The position numbers and the translations under genes are program-made. A DNA stretch of 64,000 nucleotides from Euborellia annulipes (taxonomy: Eukaryota; Arthropoda; Insecta; Dermaptera; Anisolabididae), in the NCBI GenBank assembly GCA_023213315.1, contig JAKCPI010005313.1:1-64000 (forward strand), read 5' to 3'. This document shows, piece after piece, positions 57,901-64,000 of this stretch. How positions within the stretch are numbered: position 1 is the first letter of the stretch; each line of letters opens with the position of its first letter. The notes under the pieces are model-generated. The model was not told where the DNA came from, did no database searches, and was given only the letters and a program-made list of their open reading frames with translations.

Positions 57901-58873
57901 ATTTGAGAAACACTATTTTATTAGGTCTTTTATTTCATCAAAAGCGGCTATTTCGTCGTCCCAGCTTTGGACGCTGCCAAATTAAGGTTCATTACGTTTT
58001 CCAATGCTAAATCTAAATAAAGATATTTAGATATATGCATCATGTCGAAAGAGTAGAGGAAGCAGGGGGCATGAGCTAGAACCAGAATCTTGAAAAAGAT
58101 ACCAAGATTCTCGCCGGGTATTTATTAAAATAAATATTTAAATAGGATGATTTGGGTTTCAAGTCATATGGCGATTTAATGTAGACTTACTAAACAAACT
58201 AGATAAGATATTTAAATACTTTAAATATGGAGATATAAGCTTCTATTTTATTAAAATCATTATCTGTTTAGTCATTGAGGCTACACTATTACAAAAAATA
58301 TCCGAGACTAGTTCAAATTTTTTAAAGATTGTTATAAATATATATACCTTTCATAGCTGGTTCCGTATTTTCTCTTCCGTAGCATTTCTCCAAAAGGACT
58401 ATTTGGGAGAGCCATTAATTTCTCAGCGCAAATTTTTTGATAGGAAACTTTTCCCATAAAATATCCAATGGCAACAGCCAACATCACTTTTGGTGTAGGT
58501 CCCCATCGTGGGTTGGGTTTTAGATAGCCTGCAGGATTAAGAAATGAAGAATATCTATTTATATAATTAATAATAGGTCTAAATTACCTGATTGAACTCC
58601 ATAATATGTTCCTACAGCAAAAATTGAACCCAATGGAAGAGAACGATAAAAGAAACTCTCTCTATTACATTCTTGTAAAACACGCATTTCATCTGCATTG
58701 AATTTATAGGGCTAAAAAAATTAATTTGATTAAAAAATACATTTAATTATTTTAATAAAATTTTTTTAACTCACAGTTTGAGGGGCGGCATTAGGATCTC
58801 CTAGACCGACATTAGTAGGAGGAAGAGGTGGCTGATTGCCTGAACTTGGATAATTATTTGGATTATTTGACAT
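54914..58873 (-). CDS. OCIAD1: Gene E: OCIA-domain protein (OCIAD1/asrij family), 6 exons
   Basis: Exons on the minus strand: 58873-58775, 58711-58588, 58528-58348, 57688-57531, 56329-56215, 55028-54914; total 263 residues. The OCIA domain starts in exon 2 (YKFNADEMRVLQECNRESFF) with two hydrophobic segments, one at GSIFAVGTYYGVQSG and one in exon 3 (KVMLAVAIGYFMGKVSYQKI), followed by the conserved NSPFGEMLR. Exon 5 has TTYEELRAKNR and the last exon ends NKYGDVWED, both hallmarks of OCIAD1 C-termini. Family members sit in endosomal and mitochondrial membranes and affect STAT signalling and respiratory-chain assembly (known of the family). The N-terminus is Pro/Asn-rich. Intron 3 contains no gene; intron 4 has a tandem duplication (57000-57175). 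Symbol by family; the arthropod name would be asrij. Confidence 0.93.
55553..55690. mobile_element. Decayed poly-G-ended MITE in the last intron of gene E
   Basis: CCCAAGCCATGACTATATAT, TTAAGCTCTATAATACAAAT and TTTCTGTCTACGCCAATG match the hAT-like copy at 25151-25379. The left end is a poly-G/poly-C hairpin. Confidence 0.6.
57000..57175 (+). repeat. Two-copy tandem repeat, about 98-bp unit, in intron 4 of gene E
   Basis: ATCAATTAGCAGATTTTTGT with ATCAAAAATGTCAGTCCCCT recurs about 98 bp later with one change (AACGTCAGTCCCCT). A recent local duplication. Confidence 0.8.
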
Positions 58874-60166
58874 TATGAATCTGCTGGCATTCTCTATTTT
58901 TGATTAAAAATTTGTAATTAGAAGAACGTTACCAGAAATTTTGATTGACATTGGTTTAAAATTCCGTCAGAGGGCAGAATTCAAAAACCGGCAATTTTGA
59001 TTCATTTTCAAAAATTTTGTTTTTCTTTTTACTTTTTAATTTTAATAATTGGAGCTTCTTTCAATAAAAATTAAAATCAAAATAATTTGAATGTAATAAA
59101 ATTGTCAGAAAATTTCATCATGCTAAACAGTTTACATCAAGATTATATAACCTATATCAGGTGAATAAAAAATAAATATAAAATTTCGAGCTTTTTTTTT
59201 GAATGAACGAATCTGTGGAACGAATCTTTAAAAAAAAAAAAAATAATAATAAAGAACTTGTAAGGTAGATGCAAGTCAATTTTTTCCTATTTCATTCAAA
59301 TTAAATATATAAGCCTGGAATCAACTAAGAAATTAATTAAATGATTGCTTTATTTAGTGAGTTGGCGGTAATATTTAAAAGAAAATATCTTCTAATAAAA
59401 AATATTTACCTCAGGAAATTATCATAGGTATTTTGAAAAGAAAGAAAATAAATTAAAAAATCATCGAATGTAAAATTTTAAGTAAAAAGAGGAAAAGTAT
59501 AAAAGAAATTTAGTCGTCTCATTAAGGAACGAGTTACCGGTATAGAGTTCATCGTTCATCACAACGAAAAAGCCGGCAACTTTGATTAAATTCTCATAAT
59601 TTAGTTATTCCTTTAATACTAACACTTTTTACTTTCTCTTACTCAAAAATTCGATATCGAGATTTTGATGAATATACACGTTTTGAAGTCCCCTGAATCC
59701 AAAAAAAGTGCTTTTCGCAACATGTCTGGTGTACCATCCTGAGGCGTAGAGATAAGCTTTTAATCAAAAGCGGCCAAAAAGTACTAGAACTTTACTGATG
59801 TACTTTTTCAGTTTGTTTTTTAGATATTTTTTAGATTTTAGATATTTATTTTGATTAAAATTCAAAAATCAATTTTTTTTTAAGACCCTCTTTCAAATGT
59901 ATACTCTCATTTTGCTCTCAAAATTGTTTGAAGGCCACTTTACTCTTCATAGCACAGACCAAACCTTCATTGGAAAGATAGGAGAAATGATTGCCATGGT
60001 AACAAAATATAAATATTTTTTTTTATGTGAACTATTGCTTCACTGCTCAGCAAGTGTTTGCAAAAAAGATTGAAATAAATATTTTAATGAAAACAAATAT
60101 TTTTTTAATTAAAATAAATAATATTTCTAAGATTATAAGTATTTTTTATACATTACATTTTTTTTT
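58874..60166. other. Spacer between genes E and F, probable promoter of E
   Basis: The 5' flank of gene E is AT-rich without a clear TATA position. A TACTTTCTC-family copy occupies about 59625-60010 (GAAGTCCCCTGAATCCAAAA, ATTGCCATGGTAACAAAATA). No other gene. Confidence 0.5.
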
Positions 60167-60985
60167 TCAACTTTGTTTAAGATGCGGAGGAACATTTCTA
60201 TCTAAAATAGTCTTAGGTACAAATTTTTTCTCTTTTAATGAGTCTACATTTGTTACATCTTTGGAAAGACCTTCATTTAAAAATCTCTCCTCCCGCTTTT
60301 CTTCAATGCTCTGTTGATAAGGAGTATATTTATCTCTAACTTTATCTAAAATAAAACAATAATAGTGAATCAGTTTTATTTTAATCAAATGTATTATATT
60401 TTCATTGTAATACGCTGAGAATTTGCAGAGTTTGGTTTTAAAAATATATAAATTCGCCGGTGGGAACATTTTGAACATTTCGGGGGGGGGGGGGGCTCTA
60501 AAACTGTTGGGTAATAAAATCATATTGGTAAAATTATTAGCTGACAGGGCCAGGAGATTTCAACTGCCTAAAGGCTTCCATCTTGCTAGAGCCGGCACTG
60601 TACCCAGTCAACAATCTTTCTTCCAAGATTACAAAGATTGTTTTTGTTCTCTATTAATCAAAGCCAAGCTTTTTCAAATAATTAGTAAAGTTCTGAATTA
60701 TTATTTTTTTTAATGCAGGGGTGGGGAGGTCTGGGATCCTAAACGTTAAGATATTAAACAAATTAGGTATCAAATAGAACATTTTCCTTTTATTTTTATT
60801 TGATATCATAATGCGAAACAAATATTAATATATCAATCAGCAAATTATCAAGGTATTCATAAATAAGGTAGAAATTATATTTATATACCTTCAATATGAT
60901 ATCCAATAAACCCAATCACAGCCGCTACAGGCAGAGTGATGTAAGGTGCATAACCTCTGAGAAATCCCAAAATGATAGGTAGCAT
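60167..60985 (-). CDS. SMIM12: Gene F: SMIM12-like small membrane protein, 2 exons
   Basis: Exons 60985-60889 and 60345-60167 (minus) give 91 residues, matching the usual length of about 92. Exon 1 has FLRGYAPYITLPVAAVIGFI, a single membrane segment, then GYHIE. Exon 2 continues with SIEEKREERFLNE, NVDSLKEKKFVPKTILDRN: the basic/acidic tail and the LK.K..F.PK..L.RN signature of SMIM12. The role of the family is not established. The intron is 543 bp and includes poly-G debris near 60481. It lies 1.3 kb upstream of gene E on the same strand. Confidence 0.92.
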
Positions 60986-61799
60986 GGTTTCTAAACTATG
61001 GACAAATGATTAATTATATTAAAATATTAAAGACAAAATTGGAAAAAATAGTATTCTCCAATATTATAATTTCAAAATATAAACTAACCTTTAATTATTT
61101 TTTAAGTAATCAAAACATGAAATCTTTATTCTATTTTTTGGAAATTATTAAAATATCATTTTCCAAAGGTTTTCTAATACCAAGAATGATCCATTTATAA
61201 CATTTATATATATGATTTATAATTTGTAATCTGAGTTTGTCAAAGTCGTCAAAAATTATTTATAACTAAAATCACTTGTGCCAATGCCGGCTCAAAATTT
61301 GTTTGATTCTTTTATCAGCTTATATCTCCACATTTATATAAAAAGAATTAAATTATTTGAAATATAAGATATAATTTATATAAAATCAAGCATATAAAAT
61401 AATAAATCTACTTTTTGTAGAGCTAATTTTTTGAAATATAACATTTTTAAAACTATTGTTGGCAGCAATTTTATTCAGAAATGAACAATTTTTTTTTTTT
61501 AATTTACTTTTTTAAGGGCATATATAAGAAATTTCAAAATATTTAAATTACCTATAATCTAAATTATATAGAATGCATATAAATTTACTTCAATTTCCAA
61601 TTTTTTGAAAGATACAAAATTACGCAAAATTAATCTAAACATCAAAAATATCCTTAGGGGAAACATTAAAAACACCAATTTAGAAATTAATTTTGTTTTA
61701 ACAAAAATATATTCTTTACATTAGTTTTAGTTGAATATAATAAAATAAATTTAAAATCATTATTATGTTTGTATATTTATTACGAAAAACATTATTTAG

Positions 61800-62000
61800 T
61801 GTTTTAATATTTGATTGTTATAACCGTTGGCAGTATCTTTAGCGACAATGCGAGAGCTTGACAGCCAGAGTTGTTCGTCAGCTGACTTTTCCCCTTTTTC
61901 TTCTTCCCCCACTTTGAAACGCTAGTTATTTCTTTTAGGTCAGCTTACCAATCGACCAATAGTCGTTCGTTATGCATTTCACGTCAAAAAGTCAGTGATA
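61800..62000. promoter_or_regulatory. Candidate divergent promoter upstream of gene F
   Basis: A GC-richer island in AT-rich DNA, 0.8 kb upstream of the SMIM12 start, with GTTCGTCAGCTGACTTTTCC, CTTTCCCCC-type runs and CCAATCGACCAATAG (two CCAAT-like motifs). It could serve gene F and a plus-strand transcript starting near 62050. Purely positional inference. Confidence 0.3.
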
Positions 62001-62095
62001 AATGAAATTCAAATATAAATGATTTATGTTCGGATATATAAAACAAATAATCGAAGATTTGAATCCATTATTTGGTCATGTGAACTTCGAAGATT

Positions 62096-62250
62096 TTGTT
62101 TTTATTTTCGTTTTTTTTTTCAACTCTGACTCAATCACTCAAATGGCTCAATGCAAAAGTAGACCTTGTTAAGAAAACAAACCGGCGAAATCGACAGAAA
62201 ACAAGACAACTAGGACATCAACAACTCGGTGCTTTCATTTTCATCCAAGG
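62096..62250 (+). other. Possible first (5'-UTR or coding) exon of a gene leaving the window
   Basis: A GC-richer segment ends CATCCAAG|GTAAAT, a good donor at 62251. The frame through it reads basic residues (KKTNRRNRQKTRQ). No acceptor or continuation was identified to the right, so it may be a 5'-UTR exon or nothing. Confidence 0.25.
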
Positions 62251-62864
62251 TAAATTTTCACAAATATTTTTTATAATCTTCATTCTTTAATTCATCTTGG
62301 ATTTATTAAATTTTTTTTATTAATTAAAAAATAAATTTTGAAATACAAATTATTAATTTCAGACTTGAACGTAAATAGGAAATTAGATAAAAATTACTCA
62401 TTTGCAAAACTTAATATAATGAAATTTATGTCACTTTTGCGTTAGGGGCCCACCCAAGTCACACAGTTGTCAAAACACAAATCTGATATCAGTACTGCTT
62501 TTATTATAAATGACAATTTTATTTTTTGTCACTAGATTAAATTTACGCTCCAACAACAAAGTAAATAGAGGTTACTCATATAATAATTAGGAATATAAGT
62601 TAATTTTCCACTTCGTTGATACTTATTCTTTATTTGTATTTTCACAAGAATTTTTTTTTTTAATATAAAGATTCTATTCTTACTAACTTTTATATTCCGA
62701 GATTTAAATGGATTAGCTTATTTTGGTTTTAGTAAATTTTACTTTTACTAAGCAAATTAAGTATACGATCAATCACACGTTTTCTAAAGAACAAGCAACA
62801 AATTTATTATTTGAAAAAACCATGAAATTACCCATTTTTTTTTATATTTTTTTTTTTTTGTCGT

Positions 62865-63150
62865 CGGCATCTACTTTAAACGATACTTTATATTAATTAC
62901 GATATATATTGGGATTCAGACATATTTATTTATATTCAGGTGCTAATCGCCCCTTCCTCAGGACTGACCAGGGAAATTAATCTTTTATTATGTTGATTTT
63001 GGGACATTTTGAATGATGTTTTGGATAATTGTCAATTATAACAATTAGGTGTCATTTATAATTAGACACCTGCTCAGTCCTGAGGAAGGAGGCGATTATC
63101 ACCCGAAACGTCGACACTGAAATAAAATTAAGTTTTGTTTCTGGTACTGG
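62865..63150. repeat. Inverted pair of PLE-like terminal repeats with a hammerhead-like core
   Basis: The left arm has GGTGCTAATCGCCCCTTCCT and CAGGACTGA; the right arm has CAGTCCTGAGGAAGGAGGCG and ATTATCACC. The right core is CTGAGGA (63080-63086) to GAAAC (63105-63109), then GTCGACACTGAAATAAAATT and CTGGCTGCC, the common PLE-like end. The spacer (62980-63060) is non-coding. Confidence 0.65.
63080..63109 (+). ncRNA. Hammerhead-like core
   Basis: CTGAGGA, an imperfect stem (GGCGAT/ATCACC with one mismatch) and GAAAC. It lies in the inverted repeat pair above. Confidence 0.4.
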
Positions 63151-64000
63151 CTGCCTACATAGTATTTGGTATCGAAGTGATCTCAATTATTTCGTTCTGT
63201 CTGGGGGTCCTATTTACTTCTCTAGGCTTTTAGATTATCAATATCTTTCTCGGCCACGGTGGAAGGGGGGAAGAGTTGTTTTTTTGTAGTCAAATAATAA
63301 GAAACTTGTAAGATATGTAGCTGGACAAGGTTTCTAAACTTTATTATGACTTTTAGTGTGTTGTCATTGTGCTTTTTTACTTTCTCTATCTAAACAATTA
63401 TAAAAATATTTAATTAATTAATTGTATCAATGGCTACGGGGGGACGTTCAACAGGCTGATTTCTCGTGTCCACCCACCCGATGTTTCGCGGTGAATGATA
63501 TATTGAACGAGCATTTCGCCTGAACTCGAGGTTGTTTAAATAATTTTTTAAAAATTTAAAACTTCCTCATAGATTAAAAATATTGATTTAATATTTTTTT
63601 AATTAATTTTCTTAATTTCCATTATCTTTTGGTATATATTGTATGTATTGTATTGTATTTTACTTTCTCTTACTTCTTAAGTTGAATGCTATGCAACCAG
63701 TTGCTTAAGATTTTTTATTTCATTTTCTTTAAGAGATCATAATTCAAACTAAAATACTTACTTGAAAATAAAAAAAAATCCACCTGTCTTTTCATTTATA
63801 ATCTCGAGAACAACTTTGAATTTGTTTTCTAAAAATAAAATTGGCTTTTTTTAAATCATTGGTTGAAAGATGAAAGAGTCTTTCTTAATTCAAAGCTTTC
63901 ATTCATTTTACTTTCTCTTATATATGTTACTAAGTAGAGGAAAGTATTGCAATTATATCAAAAATTCGATGTCTAAATTTTGATGGAAATACACGTTTTG
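63151..64000. other. Right flank, dispersed repeat fragments
   Basis: AT-rich sequence with a GC-richer insert at 63430-63530 (ACCCACCCGATGTTTCGCGG). A TTTTACTTTCTCTTAC end lies at 63658. A copy of the same family starts at 63908 (TACTTTCTCTTATATATG, AAAAATTCGATGTCTAAATT) and is cut by the window edge. No gene seen. Confidence 0.5.

Noticed and set aside
1..64000. Prokaryotic-type systems (operons, CRISPR arrays, defence islands)
   Set aside because: Split genes with GT/AG introns, PLE, SINEs and animal protein families show an animal nuclear genome; no regularly spaced direct-repeat array with unique spacers was found.

Overview
The window is eukaryotic nuclear DNA. It is AT-rich, with split genes, canonical GT/AG introns (the shortest are 63-76 bp) and dense transposon debris. 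A divergent ionotropic receptor (IR) gene points to a protostome, most likely an arthropod; I cannot name the species. No prokaryotic features, rRNA genes, true tRNA genes or CRISPR arrays were seen.

Genes, left to right: (A) minus strand 2444-1225, a short secreted protein of unknown family, 5 exons. (B) plus strand 13571-25803, a 570-residue four-transmembrane protein with a long Pro-rich cytoplasmic tail, 9 exons; a possible antisense micro-gene (65 codons) lies in its fifth intron. (C) plus strand 30519-40712, a divergent IR (about 603 residues, 10 exons) whose frame is broken by one base in a T8 run. (D) plus strand 46179-52726, a 364-residue four-TM protein, 7 exons, paralogous to B with the same five intron phases over the membrane domain. 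(E) minus strand 58873-54914, an OCIA-domain protein (OCIAD1/asrij family), 6 exons, 263 residues. (F) minus strand 60985-60167, a SMIM12 homologue, 2 exons, 91 residues. E and F are tandem neighbours and both are small membrane proteins; B and D look like a local duplication that now brackets the receptor gene. All gene models were spliced by hand and each keeps one open frame apart from the single indel in C.

The rest is mainly mobile DNA. A Penelope-like retroelement (PLE) at 2758-7109 has inverted terminal repeats and a 14-bp target duplication. It sits inside an older dispersed repeat and is itself split by a long-TIR DNA transposon carrying the end of a SWIM zinc-finger ORF. At least six further inverted pairs of PLE-like terminal repeats occur, and several carry a CUGANGA...GAAAC hammerhead-ribozyme-like core. 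Other families: a dispersed TACTTTCTCTTAC-ended repeat (about ten copies), several tRNA-derived SINE families, hAT-type MITEs with 8-bp target duplications (five clear cases), a pogo-like MITE, a 446-bp palindromic MITE, and intronic tandem repeats. Much of the 40.7-46.2 kb and 52.7-54.9 kb intergenic sequence and many introns hold nothing I can name.
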